DNA of 64,000 bases, taken from Paraburkholderia rhizosphaerae (GTDB taxonomy: Bacteria; Pseudomonadota; Gammaproteobacteria; Burkholderiales; Burkholderiaceae). Below the pieces are notes generated by a model. It did not search any database, had not been told where the DNA came from, and was given only the letters and a program-made list of their open reading frames with translations. The stretch lies in contig NZ_SORE01000008.1 of assembly GCF_004366595.1 (NCBI RefSeq), positions 1 through 64,000 of the forward strand, given 5' to 3'. The stretch's first letter is position 1, and each line of letters begins with the position of its first letter. Shown in pieces: positions 57,601-64,000 of the stretch. A program made the position numbers and the translations under genes.

Positions 57601-59563
57601 GGCGTATCCGGCGCAGCCTTATCCGGCGGAACCGACTCCGGCGAGCGGGTATGCCGCGCAACCCTATCGGTCGCAACCGAACCCGGCAAGTGCGTATTCC
57701 GCGCAACCCTATCCAGCGCAAGCGTATCCGCCGCAGGCCGCGTATCCGCAGGGCGCGGCTGCGCAGGCACCGTCCTACGCGCAACCGCCGACGGGGTATG
57801 CGCAGGCGGGCGGCTATGCACCACAGCCGGCCGACGGATATGTCAGCACGCCTTGGCCGATGTCGCCGCAGGCCGCTCAAGCGACGCAAGCCGCGCAGGA
57901 CGGAGCCTATGCACAGGGCAACACCGGCACTGCGAAGCGGCGTACATCCGGTACGAACGCACGCACAACGATACGTCGCACCGTGCAGAACGTGCCGCCA
58001 CAAGGCGTGAATCAGGCTGCCTATGCGGATGCGTATGCGGCGGGATACGCAGCGGCCTACGCTCAGCAAGCCTACGCGCAGGGTTACGCGCAGCAGCAGC
58101 CGGTTCCACAACAACCGCAGCCGGCGTATGCGCAGCAGGCTTACCCGCAACAGCGTTATCAAGCTCCGGGGTATCCACAACCGTACGCAGCACAAGGCGC
58201 GCAACCGCAGCCTTACGTGCCGCCACCGCCGCCGCCGGGCTATACGAATCAGGGCTATGGCCTCGTGCCGTATGTCCCGCAGCCGCCGGCGCCGCGCATG
58301 AGCGCGCAGAGCCAGTACGCGCCGTATCAGCCGCAGGGCGCCGCTGCCGAGCCGCCGTCACAGGCCGCGCAACAGACATTGACGGTCGAAGAGGAACTGG
58401 CGCAGATCAATCGCGAGCAAACCAGCACTGCGGGCGGTGGCATTATCTTTCGCAATCGCGATGGCGAAAACGGCCTGTCGAACCTGACTGACATCGAAGC
58501 ACCGCTGCAAGGCCGGATCCACGCAGGCGACGGCCATGTCGTGATCACCGCGACGCCGGTACTTCTCGATGCCGGCACATCGGATGCCTCACCGAATACG
58601 CTCGCGCGCTTCGGCTCCGGCGCGTTCCAGCAAAACACCACGCCGTCGGGCTCGCAGCACGCAGCCGGTATCGGCGCGTCGATCGGTTATGAGATCGGCG
58701 GCCTGAAGGCAGACGTCGGCGCGACGCCGTTCGGCTTTCGCGAGCAGAACGTCATCGGCGGGCTGCAATACAACGGCGGCATCTCGGACAAGGTGACCTA
58801 TAAGGTGACCGCCGGGCGGCGCCCGGTCACCGACAGTCTGCTGTCGTACGCCGGCACGACGGACAATGCGACCGGGCAGGAATGGGGCGGTGTCACATCG
58901 AATGGCGTGCGCGGCGACCTCGCGTGGGACGACGGCACGAGCGGCGTCTACGTGAACGCCGAGTTCCAGTACCTCGAAGGCACCAATGTAAAGAGCAACA
59001 CGGCAGGCAAGGGCGGCGGCGGGTTCTATACGCGCCTTTACAAGGACGAAGACCAGACGCTCACGGCCGGCGTCAACACGACGCTGATGCACTACGCGAA
59101 CAATCTGTCGTTCTTCACGCTCGGCCAGGGCGGCTACTTCAGTCCGCAGCAGTACATGATCCTGAATGTGCCGATCCGCTGGTCCGGCAGAAACGGCCAC
59201 TTCTCCTACGACGTCGGCGGCTCGCTGGGCGTGCAGCACTACCGCCAGGACAGCTCGCCGTATTACCCGACGAACGCAGCCGAGCAGGCATCGGCTGCGA
59301 GCCAGAACCTGGCTCCGGACCCGGGCGCCGTGTATCCGTCGCAAAGCCACACCGGCGTGTCGTACTCGTTCGACGCAGCCGGCGAATATCAGCTCGCGCC
59401 GCAGTTGACGGTCGGGGCATCCGCGTCGTTCAGCAACGCGTACCAGTATCGCGAGCTGCTTGCCGCCGTCTATGTGCGCTACGCCTTTACGAAACAGACC
59501 AGTTACATCACGACCTACCCGCCGACGCCGGTCAGGTCGCCGTATTTGCCGACCAACTATTGA
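54623..59563 (+). CDS. bcsC: Cellulose export protein BcsC (TPR + outer-membrane barrel)
   Basis: This is a very large outer-membrane exporter of 1646 residues; typical BcsC proteins have 1150-1300. Residues 1-28 form a signal peptide. Residues about 30-830 are TPR repeats (for example QPDALYGMGIVLIDRKDRAG). Residues about 832-1245 form an extended Tyr/Pro/Ala/Gln-rich linker with repeats such as PAQPYPAEP, PAQAYPP and QAYAQGYAQQ. From about 1250 to the end is the BcsC C-terminal beta-barrel, beginning TVEEELAQINREQTSTAGGG and ending with PTNY. The TPR part bridges the periplasm and the barrel exports cellulose. The frame is open upstream to 54056, but that overlaps bcsZ; the ATG at 54623, giving MRTCPRALVIGALLAFGAAA, is correct. 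Confidence 0.95.
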   Translation: MRTCPRALVIGALLAFGAAAPVAVDAQAPANDALKVLIDQGRYWQTHQRGDLAEQAWQKVLRVDPQQPDALYGMGIVLIDRKDRAGAQQYLARLRAAAPNYPSTGELARRLGETSPTDQAVNEARRLAQGGQAASAAQVYRQALGTKPTDPQLAREYYQTLGGTPQGWEEARRGLEQLAREHPDDPRFALAYAQHLTYREANRRDGINRLAQLVNDPTVGAQAKASWRQALLWLGVRASDAPLFQAYLNVVPDDAAVKARADSIADEDRRARERAQQNAEVDARGRTIAEGFAALDRGDLVTAKARFSSVLASSPNDADALGGMGIAYLKQEQFKDAHDYLQRASQSGGAARWREALNSATYWMYTSEGLGEQSNGNFAQARASFERAITVSPGDVTAHVALGDLLMQTGDPRGAEAAFRMALRRQADNPDAIRGLVGALAAQGRGDEALAFANQLTDEQRAKVGGVDKLRGAAQAAQARAAEARGDLGSARTLFEDALQNNPDDPWLRLDLARIYAKQGAYSTAKSMMDGLVALHPDMPDALYASALLAADMQDWRYGLSQLDRVPAEKRTQPMTVLQHRLWVHQQADEATALARAGRAAQGRALLLAAEPLAGQDPELIGAIATAYVNTGDPARALMIVRNALARAPGNVGLQLTVAGILLNTGQDAELGALMRRLAATPLTAQQRQDFERINVAIVVHRTDTLRQAGDLATAYDVLGPWLAARPDDPDILAALARLYTAAKDNSNALATYRLALAQKPGDVGLLTAAAGAATSTRDFGYAETAIKQALAAAPNDPDVLAAAGRMYRAQGKNTLAAQYLQRALYAQNAALAPAGAGAAGRPPNGWNVPLRPSGPIPPPGMNPFSNKVTGDTSGLRLPAMPVAASSFDARYRTSGGVPPGAPVSTALSQPYPMPAMPAYLPPMQPAQDAAYVAAGPAMPMNSLAPALPAAPSGGAARAAYAGAQAVTLADAGGYGPDEYGSAQAGGGRAPGQAYPAQPYPAEPTPASGYAAQPYRSQPNPASAYSAQPYPAQAYPPQAAYPQGAAAQAPSYAQPPTGYAQAGGYAPQPADGYVSTPWPMSPQAAQATQAAQDGAYAQGNTGTAKRRTSGTNARTTIRRTVQNVPPQGVNQAAYADAYAAGYAAAYAQQAYAQGYAQQQPVPQQPQPAYAQQAYPQQRYQAPGYPQPYAAQGAQPQPYVPPPPPPGYTNQGYGLVPYVPQPPAPRMSAQSQYAPYQPQGAAAEPPSQAAQQTLTVEEELAQINREQTSTAGGGIIFRNRDGENGLSNLTDIEAPLQGRIHAGDGHVVITATPVLLDAGTSDASPNTLARFGSGAFQQNTTPSGSQHAAGIGASIGYEIGGLKADVGATPFGFREQNVIGGLQYNGGISDKVTYKVTAGRRPVTDSLLSYAGTTDNATGQEWGGVTSNGVRGDLAWDDGTSGVYVNAEFQYLEGTNVKSNTAGKGGGGFYTRLYKDEDQTLTAGVNTTLMHYANNLSFFTLGQGGYFSPQQYMILNVPIRWSGRNGHFSYDVGGSLGVQHYRQDSSPYYPTNAAEQASAASQNLAPDPGAVYPSQSHTGVSYSFDAAGEYQLAPQLTVGASASFSNAYQYRELLAAVYVRYAFTKQTSYITTYPPTPVRSPYLPTNY

Positions 59564-59742
59564 GCCGTGCCGCGCCGCGCGCGACGCGCGCACCGCAGCC
59601 TGATCAGGCGAACCCGGAAAACGCGTATTCTTGCGTGGCCGGGCTGCCGCAATGACCGTCGCGACGCAATGACGGCCGTCGCGGCCAGGCCGGTTTCCGA
59701 TCACCTTTCACGACACGCGCGGCTTCGCTTAGCCGTTCGACC

Positions 59743-60618
59743 ATGCGCCGACTTCCGCCGCTCAATGCACTGCAAATCTTCGAGACCGTCGCGCGTTATC
59801 GCAGCTTCACGCGAGCGGCCGATCACCTATGCCTGACGCAAGGCGCGGTGAGCCGGCAGATTCTCGCGCTCGAGGACTACTACCGGTTTCCGCTTTTCAA
59901 GCGGCACGCGAAGGGGCTGACGCTGACCGCGGAGGGCGAGCAACTGCTGCCGGCGGTCAAGGAAAGCTTCACGCGTATCGAAGAGGTGTCGCTGCGGCTC
60001 ACGCGCCAGCGCACCGACCTCGCGTTAAAGGTCCCGACCTGTGTGATGCGCTGGATGCTGCCGAAGATCATGCAGTTCCAGACCGAGTACCCGGATCTGC
60101 ACGTGCAGATCACGACGACCTGGCAGCACAACGTCGATTTCGAGGCCGAGCCGTTCGATGCGGCGATCGTCTATGGGACGTCCGCAGGGGCGGGGGTGCA
60201 ATCGCTGCCGCTGTTCGAGGAACGTTTGACACCGGTGTGCGCGCCGCAGCTTGTCAAGGACAAGCCGCTTGTGCACGCCGCCGATCTCGCGCGGCACACG
60301 CTGCTGCATCCGACCCGCGATCATCGCGACTGGAAGATGTGGCTCGAACATGTCGATGCGGCCCGTGACGTCGACGCGGCGCGCGGCCCAACCTTCGATA
60401 CGCTCGATCTCGCGACGAACGCGGCGCTGCAAGGATTCGGCGTCGCGATCAGCGATGTCGTGCTGATCGAAGAAGACGTCGCGGCGCAGCGGCTGGTGCG
60501 GCCGTTCGATGCGGTGCTGACGACCGGCGCGCGCTATTACCTGGTGTTCCCGGACAGCGTTGCGCATCAGCAGAAGGTCGATCTGTTTCGAGCGTGGCTT
60601 GCTGCGCATTGCGCGTAG
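59743..60618 (+). CDS. GcvA-type LysR transcriptional regulator
   Basis: This is a LysR regulator of 291 residues of the GcvA/AmpR subgroup: MRRLPPLNALQIFETVARYR, then FTRAADHLCLTQGAVSRQILALED, and FKRHAKGLTLTAEGEQLLP. The effector domain is ALKVPTCVMRWMLPKIMQFQ and further on FGVAISDVVLIEEDVA. GcvA-type regulators control amino-acid or beta-lactamase genes; the target here is unknown. It is downstream of bcsC with 179 bases between, so it is probably independent of the bcs operon. It faces a Ca2+/H+ antiporter gene (convergent). Confidence 0.92.
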   Translation: MRRLPPLNALQIFETVARYRSFTRAADHLCLTQGAVSRQILALEDYYRFPLFKRHAKGLTLTAEGEQLLPAVKESFTRIEEVSLRLTRQRTDLALKVPTCVMRWMLPKIMQFQTEYPDLHVQITTTWQHNVDFEAEPFDAAIVYGTSAGAGVQSLPLFEERLTPVCAPQLVKDKPLVHAADLARHTLLHPTRDHRDWKMWLEHVDAARDVDAARGPTFDTLDLATNAALQGFGVAISDVVLIEEDVAAQRLVRPFDAVLTTGARYYLVFPDSVAHQQKVDLFRAWLAAHCA

Positions 60619-60768
60619 CAAGACGCGTCGGGCCGCGGATCGGAGTCCGGCGCGACGGTGCGGCGGGTGCATCCGAGGCGAGCCGGGCAGACGCGTATGC
60701 AGTTGGGACGTCGTCAGATGACGGAATCGCGCCCGAAGCAGCGTCGCCTGACGCGGCCTGACCTGCGC

Positions 60769-61851
60769 TCAAGGCACAACCGACAGAAACAGATACGCGG
60801 CCAGCAGCGACAGATGCACCGCGCCTTGCAGAATCGTCGTGCGGCCGGTGCTGAGCGTTAGCGTGCACACGATCAGCGTCAGAAACAGCAGCACCGAGTC
60901 CTTGCCGTCGATGCCAAGCACCAGCGACTGGCCCGTCCACAAAATCACGATCGCGACCGTCGGAATCGTCAGGCCGATACTGGCAAGCGCCGAGCCGAGC
61001 GCGAGGTTCAGGCTGGTCTGCAAACGGTCCGCGCGCGCGGCGCGCACCGCCGCAAAGCCTTCGGGCATCAGCACGAGCGCGGCGATCACCACGCCGACCG
61101 CGGCCGCCGGCGCACCTGCGTCGACCACTGCGCGCTCGATCGACGGCGACAACTGCTTCGCGAGCAGCACGACCGCAACCAGCGACACGAATAGCAGCAG
61201 CAGGCTCACCAACGCGACAGGCAGGCTGGGTGGCGCTGCATGGTCATTTTCATCGTGCGTGTTCGCAAGAAAGTAGTCGCGATGCCGGATGGTCTGCACG
61301 AACACGAATACGCCGTACAACACCAGCGACGACACGCCGGCAAACGCCAGCTGCGACGTGGACAGCACCGGGCCCGGAATGGTGCGCGTGTAGTTCGGGA
61401 TCACCAGCGAAAGCACCGACAGCGACGCGAGCACCGCGAGCGTCGCGCTCGCCCCGCGGGTCTGGAAATCCTGCTCGCGATGGCGCAACCCGCCAACCAG
61501 CAGACACAGACCGACAATGCCGTTGCAGACGAGCATGACCGCGGCGAACACCGTATCCCGCGCGAGCCCGGCTTTTTCCGGTCCGGACGACAGCATCACC
61601 GACACGATCAGCGCCACCTCGATGATGGTGACCGCAACCGCGAGCACGAGCGTGCCGAATGGCTCGCCGACCTTGTGCGCGACGACCTCCGCATGGTGAA
61701 CACCCGCGAATACCGACGCGGCGAGTGCAATACCGACCAGCGCGATCACCACCGCGTGCCCGGGCCACTGGAGCCCGACGCCGAAGACGATCCACGCGGC
61801 AAACGGGGCGGCGATGGTCCAGCGGGGCAGCACTGACGAAGAGGTGGCCAT
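60769..61851 (-). CDS. Ca2+/H+ (cation/proton) antiporter, ChaA-like
   Basis: This is an inner-membrane antiporter of 360 residues with about eleven hydrophobic segments and an internal repeat. The two alpha-repeat signatures are HHAEVVAHKVGEPFGTLVLAVAVTIIEVALI and VLMPEGFAAVRAARADRLQTSLNLALGSALASIGLTIP. They contain the buried Glu residues and the GSALASIGLTIP loop that bind Ca2+ in CaCA antiporters. It should extrude Ca2+ or Na+ in exchange for protons. It matches the ChaA/y4hA subgroup. The ATG at 61851 is divergent from the acyl-CoA dehydrogenase gene. Confidence 0.9.
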   Translation of the reverse strand: MATSSSVLPRWTIAAPFAAWIVFGVGLQWPGHAVVIALVGIALAASVFAGVHHAEVVAHKVGEPFGTLVLAVAVTIIEVALIVSVMLSSGPEKAGLARDTVFAAVMLVCNGIVGLCLLVGGLRHREQDFQTRGASATLAVLASLSVLSLVIPNYTRTIPGPVLSTSQLAFAGVSSLVLYGVFVFVQTIRHRDYFLANTHDENDHAAPPSLPVALVSLLLLFVSLVAVVLLAKQLSPSIERAVVDAGAPAAAVGVVIAALVLMPEGFAAVRAARADRLQTSLNLALGSALASIGLTIPTVAIVILWTGQSLVLGIDGKDSVLLFLTLIVCTLTLSTGRTTILQGAVHLSLLAAYLFLSVVP

Positions 61852-62007
61852 GCGTTCATTCCTTTTGTTATACGGTGAGTGAGTCGGCCATCAGCCGCGA
61901 AGGTAGCCAACCAGGATTCACATATTAGTTTAAGAATGCATCGTAACTTGTTAAAATATAAGGGAATTAAGCGTTGAATAAGGCGGCATTCCCGGAGGCG
62001 CCTCAAG

Positions 62008-63162
62008 ATGATCAGAGATCAGGAAACATTGAACCTGCTGCTCGACAGCATTACACGCTTCGTTCGTGAACGGCTTGTGCCGAATGAGGAAATCGTCGCG
62101 CAGACCGATCAGATTCCAGCCGGGCTGCTGCAGGAGATGAGGGATCTCGGGCTCTTCGGCCTGTGCCTTCCCGAAGAATACGGCGGCCTCGGCCTGACGA
62201 TGGAAGAAGAAGTGCGGGTTGCGTTCGAACTCGGCAAAACGTCGCCGGCGTTCCGCTCGGCGATCGGCAGCAATAACGGAATCGGCTCGACCGGCATCGT
62301 GCTCGACGGCACGCCCGCCCAGAAGCAGAAGTATCTGCCGCGTCTGGCGAGCGGCGAACTGATCGGATCGTTTTGTCTGACCGAGCCCGAAGCCGGTTCC
62401 GATGCGGCTTCGCTGCGCACGACGGCCGTGCGCGACGGCGATCACTATGTGCTCAACGGCATCAAACGCTTTATCACGAATGCGCCTGAAGCGGGGCTGT
62501 TCACCGTGATGGCGCGTACGGATCAACACATGAAAGGCGCGGGCGCGATCTCGGCGTTTGTCGTCGAGGCGGGCACACCGGGACTGGCGCTTGGCAAGAT
62601 CGACCAGAAGATGGGACACAAAGGCGCGCATACCTGCGATGTGATCTTCGACCATTGCCGTGTGAGCGTCGCGAATCTGATCGGCGAGCGCGAGGGGATC
62701 GGCTTCAGGACGGCGATGAAGGTGCTCGACAAAGGGCGTCTGCATATCGCCGCGGTGGCGACCGGTGCCGCCGAGCGCATGCTGGCCGACGCGTTGCGCT
62801 ACGCGATCGAGCGCAAGCAGTTCGGCAAGCCGATCGTCGAATTCGAACTGATCCAGGCGATGCTCGCGGATAGCCGCGCGGAAATCTACGCGTCGCGTTG
62901 CATGATCGTCGATGCGGCGCGTCGACGCGATGCAGGCGAACGCATCACGATCGACGCGTCATGCGCGAAGATGTTCGCGACCGAAATGTGCGGACGGGTC
63001 GCGGACCGCGCGGTGCAGATCTTCGGCGGCGCGGGCTATATGAGCGAATATGGGATCGAACGTTTCTACCGCGACGTGCGGCTCTTCCGCATTTACGAAG
63101 GCACGACGCAGATCCAGCAGATTGTGATTGCGCGCGAGATGCAGCGGGAGTTTGGAAACTGA
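62008..63162 (+). CDS. Acyl-CoA dehydrogenase
   Basis: This is a flavoprotein dehydrogenase of 384 residues. Family blocks: LGLFGLCLPEEYGGLGLTME in the N-terminal helices, FCLTEPEAGSDAASLRTTA (substrate/FAD contact), IDQKMGHKGAHTCDVIFDHC, the ERMLADALRYAIERKQFGKP block, and QIFGGAGYMSEYGIERFYRDVRLFRIYEGTTQIQ with the catalytic Glu of YEGT. It oxidises an acyl-CoA to the enoyl-CoA with electron-transfer flavoprotein as partner. The substrate class is uncertain; a branched or medium-chain type is most likely. CGGAGG at about 61993 sets the start. No other beta-oxidation gene is adjacent. Confidence 0.92.
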   Translation: MIRDQETLNLLLDSITRFVRERLVPNEEIVAQTDQIPAGLLQEMRDLGLFGLCLPEEYGGLGLTMEEEVRVAFELGKTSPAFRSAIGSNNGIGSTGIVLDGTPAQKQKYLPRLASGELIGSFCLTEPEAGSDAASLRTTAVRDGDHYVLNGIKRFITNAPEAGLFTVMARTDQHMKGAGAISAFVVEAGTPGLALGKIDQKMGHKGAHTCDVIFDHCRVSVANLIGEREGIGFRTAMKVLDKGRLHIAAVATGAAERMLADALRYAIERKQFGKPIVEFELIQAMLADSRAEIYASRCMIVDAARRRDAGERITIDASCAKMFATEMCGRVADRAVQIFGGAGYMSEYGIERFYRDVRLFRIYEGTTQIQQIVIAREMQREFGN

Positions 63163-63242
63163 AGCGGTGACGGACCGGATCGATGCGGGAACGGCGGAGG
63201 GGGCGCGGGCGTTTGCGTGGTGTTCACGCGGTGTTGCTGTGG

Positions 63243-63271
63243 GCACCGCTCTTTACCGGAAAGAGCGGTGC
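63243..63271. terminator. Hairpin between the convergent acyl-CoA dehydrogenase and BON genes
   Basis: A perfect 12-bp stem (63243-63254 with 63260-63271) and a five-base loop lie between the two stops. A T-tract is missing, but the position suits a shared terminator. Confidence 0.5.
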
Positions 63272-63285
63272 GTGCTGCGGACGGG

Positions 63286-63657
63286 TTACTGACCGACCGG
63301 GCGAATCGTCAGGTCGTTCTTGACGTTCTTCACGCCCGACACGTTCTGCGCGACTTGCGTGGCCTGGTCGACCTGCGGTTGCTCCGGCACCGAGCCTTCG
63401 AGCACCACGTCGCCGGTGTTGGCGTTCGCGCGGACGATGATGTTCGCGGCGCTGATACCCTTCGCCTTGGCGAGCGCGCCGCGCACCTTCTTCGCGAGCA
63501 CACGGTCGGCCTTCTTCATGGCCTTGTGCTGTTGCTTCGCGCTCGGCTGGGTGCTCATATCCGCACCTTCGGCTCCGCTTGCCTGAGCGTACGCGTTGAT
63601 CGACGCGAGCACGATAAGTGCGCCACCAACCATCTTGATTGCCTGGATCGCCTTCAT
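63286..63657 (-). CDS. BON-domain periplasmic protein
   Basis: This is a small exported protein of 123 residues. A signal peptide (MKAIQAIKMVGGALIVLASI, NAYAQA) is followed by a basic Gln/Lys-rich segment and a single BON domain: VRGALAKAKGISAANIIVRA, then GDVVLEGSVPEQPQVDQATQ and GVKNVKNDLTIRP. BON proteins bind phospholipid or membrane surfaces and are often induced by osmotic or envelope stress (OsmY-like). GGAG lies eight bases before the ATG. It faces the acyl-CoA dehydrogenase gene. Confidence 0.9.
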   Translation of the reverse strand: MKAIQAIKMVGGALIVLASINAYAQASGAEGADMSTQPSAKQQHKAMKKADRVLAKKVRGALAKAKGISAANIIVRANANTGDVVLEGSVPEQPQVDQATQVAQNVSGVKNVKNDLTIRPVGQ

Positions 63658-63897
63658 TCACATTCTCCTGTTGTCATGCTTAAGCGACGGTCAGCCCCTG
63701 AATGGGGACCACTGCACTGCAAACTTCTGTACTTCTGGGATGAAAACGCGCGGGACGGTGCTGAGGTATTACGGCGTAAACCCCGAATGCAACCTGACGA
63801 CAAACTGTGAAACCAGCCGTTACGGCTGCCATGCGAATGTCTGTCGGAGTGTAAAGATACCGCAATTGGTTCCACAGTGATCGCTTAAGGAAAGCGA

Positions 63898-64000
63898 ATG
63901 AGGTTTTGGCACAACGGATTTGACGAAGACGCGCAGTCTGCCTTGCGTTCGCACGCATCACGCGCTCTGCGCGGCTCGCGTCGAGAGGCCCGGCGGCGGC
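63898..64000 (+). CDS. Start of an unidentified protein (cut by window edge)
   Basis: An ATG at 63898 with a strong AAGGAAAGC ribosome site just upstream opens a frame that continues to the window end. The visible 34 residues read MRFWHNGFDEDAQSALRSHA and then an Arg-rich segment. Too little is visible for identification. The 240 bases before it (63658-63897) hold the BON promoter on the other strand. Confidence 0.45.
   Translation, partial: MRFWHNGFDEDAQSALRSHASRALRGSRREARRR

Noticed and set aside
57590..58350. Repeats in bcsC considered as a CRISPR-like or tandem DNA repeat
   Set aside because: The units are imperfect at DNA level and lie in frame inside BcsC; they are protein low-complexity repeats.

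Overview
The window looks like a chromosomal segment of a Burkholderia/Paraburkholderia-type betaproteobacterium. The DNA is very GC-rich. It carries a Gram-negative porin, many LysR-type regulators, a TRAP transporter, a PrpR-type sigma-54 regulator and a betaproteobacterial cellulose operon that includes bcsD and bcsP. This assignment is inference from gene content; there is no rRNA, tRNA, CRISPR array, insertion sequence or phage gene that I can recognise.

Layout. 0-12.4 kb: a porin and a DctP-DctQ-DctM TRAP transporter (+) lie near a GarL/HpaI-type aldolase and a uronate-dehydrogenase-like enzyme (-). Together they would import a hexuronate, oxidise it to the aldarate and cleave the resulting keto-acid. 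Between the two halves sits a 5.4-kb RHS/YD-repeat gene whose 5' part is visibly more AT-rich and whose C-terminal domain carries a possible caspase-like His/Cys pair. 12.4-35 kb: an accessory stretch of small redox, transport and regulatory genes (purine nucleoside permease, LysR/Old Yellow Enzyme pair, MaoC hydratase, HpnI/ceramide-type glycosyltransferase, DedA, LysR/Ohr pair, MFS, O-methyltransferase, AraC, LysR, LysE, epoxide hydrolase/TetR pair). It also holds many broken genes: fragments of an iron alcohol dehydrogenase, a carboxymuconolactone decarboxylase, a thioesterase, an ACP/KAS III pair, a LysR protein, glutamine synthetase, an acyl-CoA dehydrogenase and a SYLF lipoprotein. 35-41.7 kb: an AtzH-like protein, an HD-domain protein, a LysR, an HPP-like membrane protein, an AhpD-like protein, a polyprenyl glycosylphosphotransferase and a GlxA-type AraC regulator.

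42-59.6 kb: an NlpD-like lipoprotein, a PrpR-type sigma-54 activator, a conserved hypothetical gene, then a compact seven-gene cellulose operon bcsD-bcsP-bcsQ-bcsA-bcsB-bcsZ-bcsC. Within it bcsPQA and bcsZC overlap and bcsB-bcsZ are one base apart. BcsA polymerises UDP-glucose under c-di-GMP control, BcsB and BcsC carry the chain across the periplasm and outer membrane, BcsZ trims it, and BcsD/P/Q organise the complex. BcsC has an unusually long Tyr/Pro/Ala/Gln-rich linker between its TPR and barrel parts. 59.7-64 kb: a GcvA-type LysR, a Ca2+/H+ antiporter, an acyl-CoA dehydrogenase, a BON-domain protein and the start of an unidentified gene.

Operon calls, substrate assignments and pseudogene calls rest on reading the sequence only; no alignment or search was run.
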